Assembly: GCA_964471595.1 (NCBI GenBank)
Contig: CAYYGN010000013.1
Coordinates: 1 to 64,000, forward strand
Reading direction: 5' to 3'
Length of the DNA stretch: 64,000 nt
DNA from: JAGNXB01 sp964471595
GTDB taxonomy: Bacteria; Bacteroidota; Bacteroidia; Chitinophagales; Saprospiraceae
Position 1 is the first letter of the stretch. Each line of letters opens with the position of its first letter. The position numbers and the translations under genes were made by a program. Below the pieces are notes generated by a model that made no database searches, was not told the DNA's origin, and was given only the letters and a program-made list of their open reading frames with translations. This document shows positions 1-9,022 of this stretch, piece after piece.

Positions 1-8
1 CTGTCTGC

Positions 9-231
9 GACCTCTCCGAGGTCGGAAGGATTTTCAATACTTTATGCAACAGACGTGGGACTTCTCCGAAGTCCGGGGGAGGGATGGGGTAGTGGCTCGT
101 GGCAGGATGAGCAAGGAGATGTCAAAATGGACTACGGAGAAGTCCAAGGCATGTGGCCCGGAAGGCAATAATAAAAAGACGACTTCGGAGAAGTCGAAGA
201 CATACCTCTTCTCTGAGACCTCTCCGGGGTC
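9..231. repeat. Cluster of five short palindromes
   Basis: Five related hairpin-forming units lie at 9-23, 58-74, 129-145, 181-195 and 217-231. The first is GACCTC-TCC-GAGGTC, the second GGACTTC-TCC-GAAGTCC and the fourth GACTTC-GGA-GAAGTC; these have perfect arms around a 3-base spacer. The third and fifth each have one arm mismatch. The arms vary in step with each other (CTC/GAG versus TTC/GAA), as expected if the hairpin is what is maintained. The spacer is TCC in three copies and GGA in two, so units occur in both orientations. No credible gene covers the stretch. The role is unknown; REP/BIME-like dispersed elements are the closest general class. Confidence 0.75.
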
Positions 232-291
232 GGAATGACGCTCAACGTATTCTCGTGCAGTAGTTCATCAGGGGAATTCACCCATCACGGC

Positions 292-323
292 TTGTATTGT
301 CCTCCCGGTCTTTGGTATCTTTG
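292..323 (+). promoter_or_regulatory. Candidate promoter, leaderless type
   Basis: TATCTTTG at 316-323 matches the Bacteroidota -7 consensus TANNTTTG, and a TTG at 292-294 lies 21 bases upstream as a possible -33 element. The box is followed by exactly four bases (AAAC) and then the ATG at 328, so the predicted transcript would start at or next to the start codon. Confidence 0.55.
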
Positions 324-327
324 AAAC

Positions 328-1584
328 ATGGAAGCCTATGCCCGGGCCCTGTCGTGGGCAATCCCCTTCTTTCTGTTTCTTATCATCCTCGAGGCCGTGG
401 CCGCGCGCCGCATGGGCTTGCGCATCAACCGCGGAGCCGATACGATCAGCAGCCTGAGTTCGGGCATCACCAACGTCGTCAAAGACGTACTGGGATTGAG
501 TGTGGCGATCGTCAGTTATGGTTGGTTGGTACGGCATATAGCCCTCATTACCCTGGAAGCCACATGGCTGGTGTACCTGGTGGCTTTCGTGGTGAAGGAT
601 TTCTCAGGATATTGGGTCCATCGCCTCGAACATGAAGTCAATGTGTTGTGGAACCGGCACATCATCCACCACAGCAGCGAAGAGTTCAACCTGTCCTGCG
701 CCCTGCGGCAAAGCATTTCTTCCTTCCTCTCGTTTGCGGCCATTTTCATGATACCTGCCGCCATTCTGGGTGTGCCGGCCGAGGTGTTTGCGGTCGTGGC
801 ACCGCTACACCTTTTCGCCCAGTTCTGGTACCACACCCGCCTGATCGGCAGGATGGGTTGGCTCGAACATGTGCTTGTCACCCCAAGTCATCACCGGGTT
901 CACCATGCCATCAATCCGGAATACCTGGACCGCAACTACGGTCAGATCCTGATCCTGTGGGACAAGTGGTTCGGGACCTTCCAGCCGGAGTTGCCTCATG
1001 TCCCTCCGGTATATGGCGTCAAGCGCCCCGTCAAGACCTGGAATCCGATCCACATCAATTTTCAACACCTGGGTTTGCTGATCCGCGATGCCTGGTACAC
1101 CCGGAGTTGGCGGGACCGCTTGCGGATCTGGTGGATGCCCACCGGATGGCGGCCGGCCGATGTGGCGGAGCGTTTTCCGGTGGCAGAGACCGGGGATACC
1201 TCCAATAGGGTGAAGTACGATTCCTGGCCGGGCCTTCCGCTGTTGATTTGGTGCTGGCTTCAACTGGGATTTACCCTTCTGGCCGTAGTTTGGATGTTCG
1301 ATCGGATCGCCTCGATCGGTGTGCCGGGTATTTTTTTATTCAGTGCGTTTCTTTTCGCCGGTGTGTACAGCCTGACCAGCGTGTTGGACCGTCATCGCTT
1401 GTCCAGGGTGTTTACAGTCGTGTGGGCGATAACGGGGTGGGTGCTGATGGGATATGGAGCGGATTCCTATGGGCTGGGTCCTCTAGGGAATTCGGCAGTT
1501 GCGTTTTGGTTGGGGGCCTCTCTGGCCTCTTTGGGAATCCTGTGGCGATACCGTTTACCTTCACGGACCGAATCGGCCGCCTGA
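328..1584 (+). CDS. Sterol desaturase / fatty acid hydroxylase family protein
   Basis: A 418-residue integral membrane di-iron oxygenase of the fatty acid hydroxylase superfamily. The three histidine clusters of the family are visible: HRLEH near residue 97, HIIHH near 111 and HHRVHH near 191. Hydrophobic segments lie at about residues 10-25, 50-65, 75-90 and 130-165, and the last 120 residues contain three or four more, a C-terminal membrane extension beyond the catalytic core. Family members hydroxylate or desaturate lipids, sterols or carotenoids using O2; the substrate here cannot be read from sequence. The ATG at 328 is supported by a promoter box four bases upstream. It stands alone, followed by 366 bases without a convincing gene. 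Confidence 0.85.
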   Translation: MEAYARALSWAIPFFLFLIILEAVAARRMGLRINRGADTISSLSSGITNVVKDVLGLSVAIVSYGWLVRHIALITLEATWLVYLVAFVVKDFSGYWVHRLEHEVNVLWNRHIIHHSSEEFNLSCALRQSISSFLSFAAIFMIPAAILGVPAEVFAVVAPLHLFAQFWYHTRLIGRMGWLEHVLVTPSHHRVHHAINPEYLDRNYGQILILWDKWFGTFQPELPHVPPVYGVKRPVKTWNPIHINFQHLGLLIRDAWYTRSWRDRLRIWWMPTGWRPADVAERFPVAETGDTSNRVKYDSWPGLPLLIWCWLQLGFTLLAVVWMFDRIASIGVPGIFLFSAFLFAGVYSLTSVLDRHRLSRVFTVVWAITGWVLMGYGADSYGLGPLGNSAVAFWLGASLASLGILWRYRLPSRTESAA

Positions 1585-1950
1585 TCCATTTTTCACAGGC
1601 ACGCAATGCAGGGCGTTCCTCGGTGAATAACCACCGGGATTACCCAAAAGGGGTGGAAAACACGTTGTCCTTCGTGAAATGATTTTCATCATCTCTTCCC
1701 CGTGAAATTCAGGGTATTTCTCGAGCACGCCCAAGAGGTGGGATGTTCTCCAAATTCCTGATGGCCTGAAGTATATGGAGATCGGACCTGACGGGAAGCA
1801 CTGCCGCTACCGGATTGAATCCGACGCATTGATTTTCTTAGAAAATCCTTAGAAAATGTACCCATTCCAGCACCCACGGCAAATCGGTCTTAATCTTGCG
1901 GGGTTTGGTGCCTGTCACTTACCGACAGAGCCCTCCAACCGATCAATTCC
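1585..1950. other. Intergenic stretch without a convincing gene
   Basis: No start-to-stop frame here looks like a real gene. One + strand frame, roughly 1705-1851 and ending in TAG, reads with protein-like composition (contains WDVLQIPDGLKYMEIG) but has no start codon at its beginning and follows a stop; it could be a decayed gene remnant or chance. A short direct repeat TTAGAAAAT occurs twice near 1839-1858. No promoter box could be assigned to the downstream receptor gene. Confidence 0.4.
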
Positions 1951-4614
1951 ATGGAACCTATCCTGAAATTCCTGCAACGGACCGTCACCGTAATGATGTT
2001 AATGTGGTCCATGCCCATTGTTTGGGGCCAAACGCCTTGTCAAATTGCCGGCAAGGTCATTTCTGCCCAAAATGACCCCCTGGTGGGTGCGCTCGTATAT
2101 ACCGACCCTGACCATTTCACGTATTCCGGGAAAAACGGTATGTTCTCGTTGAGCATCCCTGAAGGAGAGGTCACACTACACGTCGAATATCTGGGATTCG
2201 AGCCGGCCACCTTTACCCTTCAGGTCAATGGCAAATCTGTTGATCTGGGTGATATTGCATTGACAGAAAAAGCGACCTACCTCCGGGAAGTCAATGTGAG
2301 CGCTACGCCGGTGCCTTACAAAGGGACATTTGAAGGGACCAATTATTACGTGAATCCGTTGCAAATGAAACGGATCCAGCCTTTGTCCACCGAAGAAATG
2401 TTGAAAACGCTGCCCGGGGTCAATACGTTGGGCGACATGGGACTGTCCAACCGGTTGAATGTCAGCATCCGGGGATCCTGGGGCCGGCGTTCCGAAAAAG
2501 TCCTGATCCTGGAAGACGGATCACCCATATCGCCGGCGCCCTACATGGCACCCGGGATATACTACAATCCTGTCAGTGACCGGATCGACGCCATTGAGGT
2601 GTACACCGGAGCCGACATATTGAAGCACGGCCCCAACAACATGTTCGGCATCATCAATTATATCACCCCCAAACCACCGCAACAGCCGGGATTAAGGGTC
2701 AAATTATCCGGGGGGCAAAGAGGATATTTTACGAGCCTGGTATCCTACGGCGGCACCTGGAACAAAGTGGGCAGCCTGGTGGAGGCGGTGTACAAAAGAT
2801 TTGACGGGTTTACTAAAAATTCGTCCGTGGAAATGCTCAACCTGAACGCCAAAATATTTGCGGAACTGACCGAGAACCAATCCCTGTATTTCAAGATCAG
2901 CAGTCAGTTTGAAGACAACCAGGCCTCCCTGTCATCCATCACTCCCTACACGTTCAGACTTGATCCGACGGAAAACCCGTTTGATGCCGATCGCTTCACC
3001 ATGCATCGTTATGGGCTTGATATCATTCACAAATGGGCACCTTCCGGCCTGTTCAGTGTGGTGACCAGGATTTTCGCCTCCGATTTTGCGCGGGACTGGT
3101 GGCGTCAGACAAATGTGGTATTGCCTGCATCGGAAATCCGCACCTATTTGGGTGAAGATATTTTTTCGGAGCGATACGGTTATCTGGAGGGAAAATCGTT
3201 TGGTCCGGATGATTTTGTGCGTGTGGGTGCTCTCAACAGCGCCGGAAGGGAGTCAACGTCGGACAGTCGGTGGCATTTTACCGTGGCGGGTCTCGAAGAA
3301 ACCTTGCAGAGATCCTGGTCGGGCACCCATTGGAAAAACGAATTGGAGGTCCAGGTCAAAATCCACTACGAGATTTACAAGGATAAGGTTTTGGCGGCTG
3401 ATTCCAGCCGATGGGCACGGTCCGGGAGATTTACGACAGATCAAATATCCCGGCTTCAATCCTTGTCCGGCTACATAAGGGACCACATCACCTTCAGAAG
3501 GTGGCAATTGACACCCATTCTGAGAATGGAAAGTGTGTGGATGCGTAGGGAGAACTGGACCGCATTGGCCCAGGATCCTGATTTGTCGGATGATGAAGGA
3601 TTGGGCCAGACCAATCATTACATCATTTTTCAACCGGGCATCACATTGGGATATCAGTTTGACCGTATGAAATGGTTTGGCAGCGTATACCGGGGTTATA
3701 TAGCGCCTTCCAAGTATTATGCCTTCCTGGTAGAGCGGGATGGCGTCCTCGTCAATCCGCTTCCGGACGAGACGATCAGCAATATTAAGCCCGAAGTGAG
3801 CATCAATGCGGAAATCGGACTTCGCGGGGAGTTGATCAAAGACCGTCTGTCGGGCCAGGTGGCCGTTTACAACAACCGGATCAGTAATTTCTATCTGGCC
3901 GGATGGAATGAATATTTTGACAAACTGGCCGAGATCAATATACAGGGATTTGAAGCCGCGCTCCATCTGGAATTACTGCCCCATCTGAAGGACCATTCCC
4001 TGAATATACAACCGAATATTTCCGTGTTGAAATCCCGGGTACTTTCCGGTGAATTGCATGACCGGCATTTGTTTACTCAGATCAAACATAATTCAGCGAC
4101 CAAGGAAGAATTTGTAGGTAAAGTCAATGCCAATCCGGGAGGATATGATATATACATCCAGGATCAGGGACAGACGGTTTTATTGGATCGTCCCGTCACC
4201 GTGGACGATTTGTCGTCGGTGGTGAGAACCGTTTACAAGTTCGGGGAAGGAGGCATAGAGGATGGGGAGTCCCCATATTCGCCGAATCTGACTTTTTCCA
4301 TCAATGCTTTCTATACGTTCAAGCAATTCACATTCGGAATGGGATACCATTATGTCGGAGAGCAATTTGCCGAGTTTGCCAATTTTGAACATGAATCCGG
4401 CGATGGGGGTATAGGTAAAATTTCGGCTTTCCAAACCGTTGATATGAATGCTTCCTTCGATTTCAATTTCAAGGGTATGCGTACCACCTTCTTTGTTGCC
4501 GGAAAAAACCTGGGAGACCATATTTTTGTGGCATCCCGGTTGAACCGCGGACAATCGGGCATCATGCCGGGTGGTTTCAGGCAGGTCACCGGAGGGGTGA
4601 ATGTCATATTCTGA
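1951..4614 (+). CDS. TonB-dependent outer-membrane receptor, FecA-like
   Basis: An 887-residue outer-membrane receptor. Residues 1-27 form a signal peptide ending VWGQ. Residues about 30-110 are a carboxypeptidase-regulatory-like domain (IAGKVISAQNDPLVGALVY), the usual N-terminal add-on in Bacteroidota. The plug domain follows (STEEMLKTLPGVN, then VYTGADILKHGPNNMFG), resembling ferric-citrate type receptors, and the rest is a 22-strand barrel ending in a terminal aromatic (GGVNVIF). It would import a chelated metal or similar ligand using TonB energy. No FecI/FecR regulator pair or siderophore gene is adjacent, so the ligand is unknown. Its base composition is visibly more A+T-rich than the surrounding genes. 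Confidence 0.9.
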   Translation: MEPILKFLQRTVTVMMLMWSMPIVWGQTPCQIAGKVISAQNDPLVGALVYTDPDHFTYSGKNGMFSLSIPEGEVTLHVEYLGFEPATFTLQVNGKSVDLGDIALTEKATYLREVNVSATPVPYKGTFEGTNYYVNPLQMKRIQPLSTEEMLKTLPGVNTLGDMGLSNRLNVSIRGSWGRRSEKVLILEDGSPISPAPYMAPGIYYNPVSDRIDAIEVYTGADILKHGPNNMFGIINYITPKPPQQPGLRVKLSGGQRGYFTSLVSYGGTWNKVGSLVEAVYKRFDGFTKNSSVEMLNLNAKIFAELTENQSLYFKISSQFEDNQASLSSITPYTFRLDPTENPFDADRFTMHRYGLDIIHKWAPSGLFSVVTRIFASDFARDWWRQTNVVLPASEIRTYLGEDIFSERYGYLEGKSFGPDDFVRVGALNSAGRESTSDSRWHFTVAGLEETLQRSWSGTHWKNELEVQVKIHYEIYKDKVLAADSSRWARSGRFTTDQISRLQSLSGYIRDHITFRRWQLTPILRMESVWMRRENWTALAQDPDLSDDEGLGQTNHYIIFQPGITLGYQFDRMKWFGSVYRGYIAPSKYYAFLVERDGVLVNPLPDETISNIKPEVSINAEIGLRGELIKDRLSGQVAVYNNRISNFYLAGWNEYFDKLAEINIQGFEAALHLELLPHLKDHSLNIQPNISVLKSRVLSGELHDRHLFTQIKHNSATKEEFVGKVNANPGGYDIYIQDQGQTVLLDRPVTVDDLSSVVRTVYKFGEGGIEDGESPYSPNLTFSINAFYTFKQFTFGMGYHYVGEQFAEFANFEHESGDGGIGKISAFQTVDMNASFDFNFKGMRTTFFVAGKNLGDHIFVASRLNRGQSGIMPGGFRQVTGGVNVIF

Positions 4615-4630
4615 TAGCGGGTATCAGAAT
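4608..4630. terminator. Candidate bidirectional terminator hairpin
   Basis: A perfect 9-bp inverted repeat, ATTCTGATA at 4608-4616 and TATCAGAAT at 4622-4630, around a 5-base loop GCGGG. It overlaps the stop codon of the upstream receptor and lies between two convergent receptor genes. No clear T-run follows on either strand, so termination is inferred from position and structure only. Confidence 0.5.
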
Positions 4631-4673
4631 AAATGGCAGCGGCCCCGAAAAAGGCGAGTGCAGTTTTCCTTTT

Positions 4674-7085
4674 TCAGAATTTAGCGCTGATGGCCAAAAT
4701 GAAATTTCTGCCTGGCGCCGCCAACCCGGAACTGTAAGGCCGATAGCGCCGGTCGGTCAGATTTTCCACGCCCCCACTGATGGTCCAATGGGAACGAAAG
4801 GCGTACATGGCCTTGAAATTCAAAGTGTACCAACCCGGGGACCAGGGATTGCCGTCTCCATCTTCGGCATATAAAAACGGTTTGCTCCGCTCCTCCGGAT
4901 TGAGGTCGTCAAAAGGTACGGCGGCACTATAAACGGCATACCATTGCAGGGTGACGGAATCCCTGGCCAATGTCAGACGCGTTGTACCGAAAGCGGGAGC
5001 AGCGTGCCGGGACCGGGCGACACTGCCGTCATCCATTTCCTCTTCACCCCACTGATAGTTGTAGTGCGAGGTGAGCGTAAGACCCGGCAAAAGCTGGATA
5101 TCCACACCCGCACCAAATCCGTAAATTCTGGCAAAAGCGGCATTCTGGATGGCGTAAACCCGGCTCAACACCCCGTCATAGACGATGCTGTCCTGACCAC
5201 TTACCCGGAAGGGTCGTCGTACCATGGCCTGATCCAGAAACGTGTAAAATCCGGTCAGATCAAATTGAAAATATTTTCCCGGGGATGCGACCACAGAAAG
5301 CTCTCCGTGATACGCGTATTCCGGTTGGAGAGAACTGTTGGGTACGATCACTTCACCGGAAACGAAGTCAAATATTTTACCCATGTCGTCCACATTGGGC
5401 GCGCGGAATCCTGTGCTCAAATGGGCGCTTGTTTTCAAGCCTGGATTCAAATGAAATACAAGTCCCAGTTGGCCGGTGGTAGCAGCATTGCGGATGCGCG
5501 ATCGGGTAAAATCAAACGGGAAAAAAGACAAATGCCGGGTGAAGTCGGCTTGCAAATCAAAGAGGTTGTACCGGACGCCTGCCAGGGCCAACAACCGGTC
5601 GGAAAAGGCATACCGATAACTCAGGTAAGCGGCGTAACTCGTCCAGTCGGAGGCCGGATACCGGTCAGGGACGGCAATGGGACTCCCGTCGCGGATATCT
5701 ACGGCTGATCCCTCGGAATGGATTCGATTCCGCACAAATTCTACCCCATAATGAAAGAGGTGCCGGCCGCATATTTTTTCACCATCCGCGTTACCTGACC
5801 AGGCCTGGACATTCTCCAGTTGGGTGCGCCGCCTGTAATGGTTGAATCGGCGATCGATACGGCTCTCTTCAAAAATTTGCCAGGCCAGTCGGACACGCAT
5901 TTTGTCCCACAGGATGTTTCGGCGGTTGTAATCAAAAGACAGGTGGTGCATCGTCCACTTTTGCGGTCCGTATTGCCATAGGGCCGAAACGGGAAGTCCG
6001 TTTTCCCGGGTTTCGAGCAGGCGGTCATAGCGGGCGTACGGTGTGGTCTCGGAGTAATGAAAATCATAGCCCGCCTCCCATTGACCGGTGGGACGAAAAG
6101 CGATTTTCTGCATCAGATTGATCTGCCCGTATCCACTCGGATTTTGGACCAGGGGGTCAGGATTTTCCACGATCCTGTCTGCATCGTCGATGCGTTGCAC
6201 CGCAAATCGTTTCAGGTAAGATTCAGGCCCGTGTGATCCCATGCGCAGATCGCCATATCGGGAATACGTAAGGCTGGTGACCAGGGCCCATTTTTGCCAC
6301 CCGGTGTTCAGGTCAAGATGTTGTGTCAATTCCTGATTGGCGGATGAAAAACGGCTGACCGATTTACCGGAAATCAGGAGTTTGTTTTCCGTGGAAAATT
6401 GAGGGGCAAGGGTCAAAAAGCACATTACCCCGCCTATGGCATCACTGCCGTAAATGACGGAGGCGGGTCCAAACAACACTTCTGTCCGGCGGATGGAGAG
6501 GGGATCCAGGGAAATGACGTTCTGGATGTTGCCCGCTCTGAAAATGGCGGTGTTCATGCGTATTCCGTCCACGGTGTAAACCAGGCGGTTGGTGGCAAAG
6601 CCCCGGATCATGGGACTGCCACCTCCCTGTTGGCTTTTCTGAATGAACACTTCTCCGGATGAGCCAAGCAGATCGGCTGCCGTTTGCGGGTTTTGAAAGG
6701 CTGACTGACGGGATGTCATGCGGGCAATCCGGAAAGGCAAATGCCGGTTTTCCTCTTCCATGCGGGAGGCCGAAACAACAATCTCCTCCATCTGGCCGGG
6801 AGACGGGACCATCCCCAGGGCATACCCCAGGCTGTCCAGTTGACGGTAACTCAGCTCGACAGGGGCGTAACCCAAACAGCGAATGGTAATTTTCGCGGCA
6901 CCCTGAAAGGCGGAGACATCCACTTGTCCGTGCGTATCGGTCATGCCGAATGCTTCCGGTGATTCACTCATTACGGTCACACGCTCGATGGGTGCACGGG
7001 TGTCCCGGGAATGGATGGTGAGAATTTGTGCAGGGAGCAGGCGAAAGAGGAACAACAGAATGATGGTAAAGGCACAATTCTTCAT
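4674..7085 (-). CDS. TonB-dependent outer-membrane receptor
   Basis: An 803-residue receptor with a signal peptide (residues 1-19), a short carboxypeptidase-like domain (about 20-95), a plug with the TonB-box-like start (MEEIVVSASRMEEENRHLP) and a haem/colicin-type plug core (IRGFATNRLVYTVDGIRMN), then a barrel ending in a terminal aromatic (ILAISAKF). The plug wording resembles haemoglobin/haem and vitamin-type receptors, but the ligand is not certain. It is convergent with the FecA-like receptor and its start region faces the halogenase pair across a 168-base gap containing a -7 box for this gene. No obvious substrate-processing partner is adjacent other than the halogenases. Confidence 0.9.
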   Translation of the reverse strand: MKNCAFTIILLFLFRLLPAQILTIHSRDTRAPIERVTVMSESPEAFGMTDTHGQVDVSAFQGAAKITIRCLGYAPVELSYRQLDSLGYALGMVPSPGQMEEIVVSASRMEEENRHLPFRIARMTSRQSAFQNPQTAADLLGSSGEVFIQKSQQGGGSPMIRGFATNRLVYTVDGIRMNTAIFRAGNIQNVISLDPLSIRRTEVLFGPASVIYGSDAIGGVMCFLTLAPQFSTENKLLISGKSVSRFSSANQELTQHLDLNTGWQKWALVTSLTYSRYGDLRMGSHGPESYLKRFAVQRIDDADRIVENPDPLVQNPSGYGQINLMQKIAFRPTGQWEAGYDFHYSETTPYARYDRLLETRENGLPVSALWQYGPQKWTMHHLSFDYNRRNILWDKMRVRLAWQIFEESRIDRRFNHYRRRTQLENVQAWSGNADGEKICGRHLFHYGVEFVRNRIHSEGSAVDIRDGSPIAVPDRYPASDWTSYAAYLSYRYAFSDRLLALAGVRYNLFDLQADFTRHLSFFPFDFTRSRIRNAATTGQLGLVFHLNPGLKTSAHLSTGFRAPNVDDMGKIFDFVSGEVIVPNSSLQPEYAYHGELSVVASPGKYFQFDLTGFYTFLDQAMVRRPFRVSGQDSIVYDGVLSRVYAIQNAAFARIYGFGAGVDIQLLPGLTLTSHYNYQWGEEEMDDGSVARSRHAAPAFGTTRLTLARDSVTLQWYAVYSAAVPFDDLNPEERSKPFLYAEDGDGNPWSPGWYTLNFKAMYAFRSHWTISGGVENLTDRRYRPYSSGLAAPGRNFILAISAKF

Positions 7086-7133
7086 GGTATTTCATCCAGC
7101 TGACTGGCCGGGTGCTTCCGGATTTCCTGACTT

Positions 7134-7141
7134 CAAAAGTA
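7134..7141 (-). promoter_or_regulatory. Candidate -7 promoter box
   Basis: The minus strand reads TACTTTTG, a full match to TANNTTTG, 48 bases upstream of the receptor start at 7085. No convincing -33 TTG was assigned. Confidence 0.4.
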
Positions 7142-7253
7142 GCCGATGCCCGGAAGTTGTCGGATGTCGGGCCAGTCAGGGAGATGATTCCGGTCATCCA
7201 TCCGGTATTTGGAACCCGAATTGCAGGAGTTGGTCCGACACAATTATCGATCC

Positions 7254-8828
7254 ATGCACATCGCGATCATCGGCAACGGCATCCAGGCTAATCTGGGTGC
7301 GTTGTATCTCCGCCGGCAGTTTGGCGACCGTCTGCAAATTACCCTGATAGGACCGGATGACCGGGGCGGACTGCCCCTTGTCGGTGAATCCATCATCGAG
7401 ATCACCACGCATTTTGTGGAAAAACACCTGGGTATGACGGAATATCTCCGGGACCATCATTTGCCCAAGTATGCCCTCACGTATTATTTCAAAATCGATC
7501 CGGACAACCCGGAGGACCGTACCTATTCCGTGCATTGCAACGAACGGGCTCCGGCTGATTGCCGCAGGGTTCCAGGATGGACAGGCCCCATGGACCATCC
7601 GCCTTCGTGGTTGCTCAACCGCGATGTATTCGACCGCGACCTGCGCGCCATGACCGCTCGTGAAAGCGGCATCCACCGGATCAAAGGAGAGGTTTCTGAC
7701 CTGGACATTCGGCCCGGTGCCCGTCATGTCCTTCATATCCGGTCATCCGAGGGCCAGGCCATGTCCCTGGAAGCGGATTGGGTCATCGATGTCACAGGGC
7801 GGCGGCAACTGCTGGGTAGAAAATTGGATCTGATCCACAAACCGGAAGGTCAAAGGGATTGCTTTTGGTTCCGGATGAAAGGATTTGACCGAGATATACT
7901 GAAAAACCTGAAGGCGCTGGGTCCCATGCCGCCCGGTCCCGGAGAACCTTACCATTACGACCGTTATTTCAGCACCCATCATTTCATGGGGAAAGGTTTC
8001 TGGATTTGGCTGATTCCCATGAAAGGGGAAGATGGCGAGGACATGATGAGTGTCGGATTCACATCAAGACCGGATGTCTTTTCGGGCAATGTGCGGCGTA
8101 TCAGTGATTTTCTGGCTTATACCGACCTAAGCCATCGAGTCGTATCCGACCTCGTGCGCAGCGGTAAGGTGTTGGACACCAATGGCATGAAGCGGTACCA
8201 CTATGTCGTATCACGCGTGTATCACCCTGACCGCTGGGCCATAGTCGGGGACGCCGCCTATGCACCGGATCCGCTCTTCAGCAACGGGCTGGCATTTGGC
8301 ACCCTGCAGTGGGAGCAACTCGGAGAGATGTTCCGGCAGCAACTCGAGGGTCGCCTCTCACCGGATATGGTCCATACGTATTCCGACCTTCTCATGGGGC
8401 TGGTAATCGCTACCCAGACCGCCATTACCAACTGGTATCCCACCATGCATGATCCCTTTGTCAGCGCCATCCGCCTCAACTGGATTGAAATTGCCTATTT
8501 CTATGTCTTCCTGCCGATGGTTGTCAACGGATGTCATTACAAGCCGGACAGGCTCAAGCTCTTCAAGCTCTTGCAGAATACCTCCGACTCCCATCCTTTT
8601 GACATCACGCCTGACCTTGTGGCGGCCGGTAAGGCGCTCGGCCGGGCGAGACCGGAGCACTTTGTCTATATGGGCAAGGAGAAAGTCAACCTGAGGGCCA
8701 TGGAAATGCTGGACGACCTTCACGGCCTGTACGAGCAAGGCGCCGAAGGGGGGCGCATCCGTGCAGAATACACCCGGCAAATCCTGTCCAGGGTGGCGGA
8801 ATTGACACGCAACGATAAGGACAAATGA
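7254..8828 (+). CDS. Flavin-dependent halogenase, phenol/pyrrole-type motif (copy 1)
   Basis: A 524-residue FADH2-dependent halogenase-like protein. It begins with the dinucleotide-binding signature IIGNGIQA (residues 5-12). Lys72, in PKYALTYYFK, sits where the catalytic lysine of PrnA/RebH lies, and the halogenase hallmark WxWxIP is present as W250-I-W-L-I-P255. The FAD/active-site loop reads GDAAYAPDPLFSNG (332-345): where tryptophan halogenases have PLES, this has PLFS, the pattern of phenol- or pyrrole-acting enzymes. The substrate is inferred, not known. I chose ATG 7254 because MHIAIIGNG is the expected N-terminus; an in-frame ATG at 7209 would add 15 residues. A close paralogue follows in tandem. 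Confidence 0.85.
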   Translation: MHIAIIGNGIQANLGALYLRRQFGDRLQITLIGPDDRGGLPLVGESIIEITTHFVEKHLGMTEYLRDHHLPKYALTYYFKIDPDNPEDRTYSVHCNERAPADCRRVPGWTGPMDHPPSWLLNRDVFDRDLRAMTARESGIHRIKGEVSDLDIRPGARHVLHIRSSEGQAMSLEADWVIDVTGRRQLLGRKLDLIHKPEGQRDCFWFRMKGFDRDILKNLKALGPMPPGPGEPYHYDRYFSTHHFMGKGFWIWLIPMKGEDGEDMMSVGFTSRPDVFSGNVRRISDFLAYTDLSHRVVSDLVRSGKVLDTNGMKRYHYVVSRVYHPDRWAIVGDAAYAPDPLFSNGLAFGTLQWEQLGEMFRQQLEGRLSPDMVHTYSDLLMGLVIATQTAITNWYPTMHDPFVSAIRLNWIEIAYFYVFLPMVVNGCHYKPDRLKLFKLLQNTSDSHPFDITPDLVAAGKALGRARPEHFVYMGKEKVNLRAMEMLDDLHGLYEQGAEGGRIRAEYTRQILSRVAELTRNDKDK

Positions 8829-9022
8829 TGTGGACGGTATTGCCGCCTGATGACGCTCAGGGCAGGAGGGGAATTCCTTAGGATTTGCTTAGAATGCGGG
8901 ATTGGCACAGTTGATGCTCCCTAAAGGCGTTGAATGTTGTAGATGCAGATACAGGCCTTTCTGTGGAATCATTCATGGGAATGAGGAAGAGGAAGCCGGG
9001 ACGCAAGAACAAAGGTCGTATC

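Noticed and set aside
44..238. 64-codon open frame over the palindrome cluster
   Set aside because: Composition follows the hairpin units (repeated SEKSK-like segments) and no gene-like features are seen.
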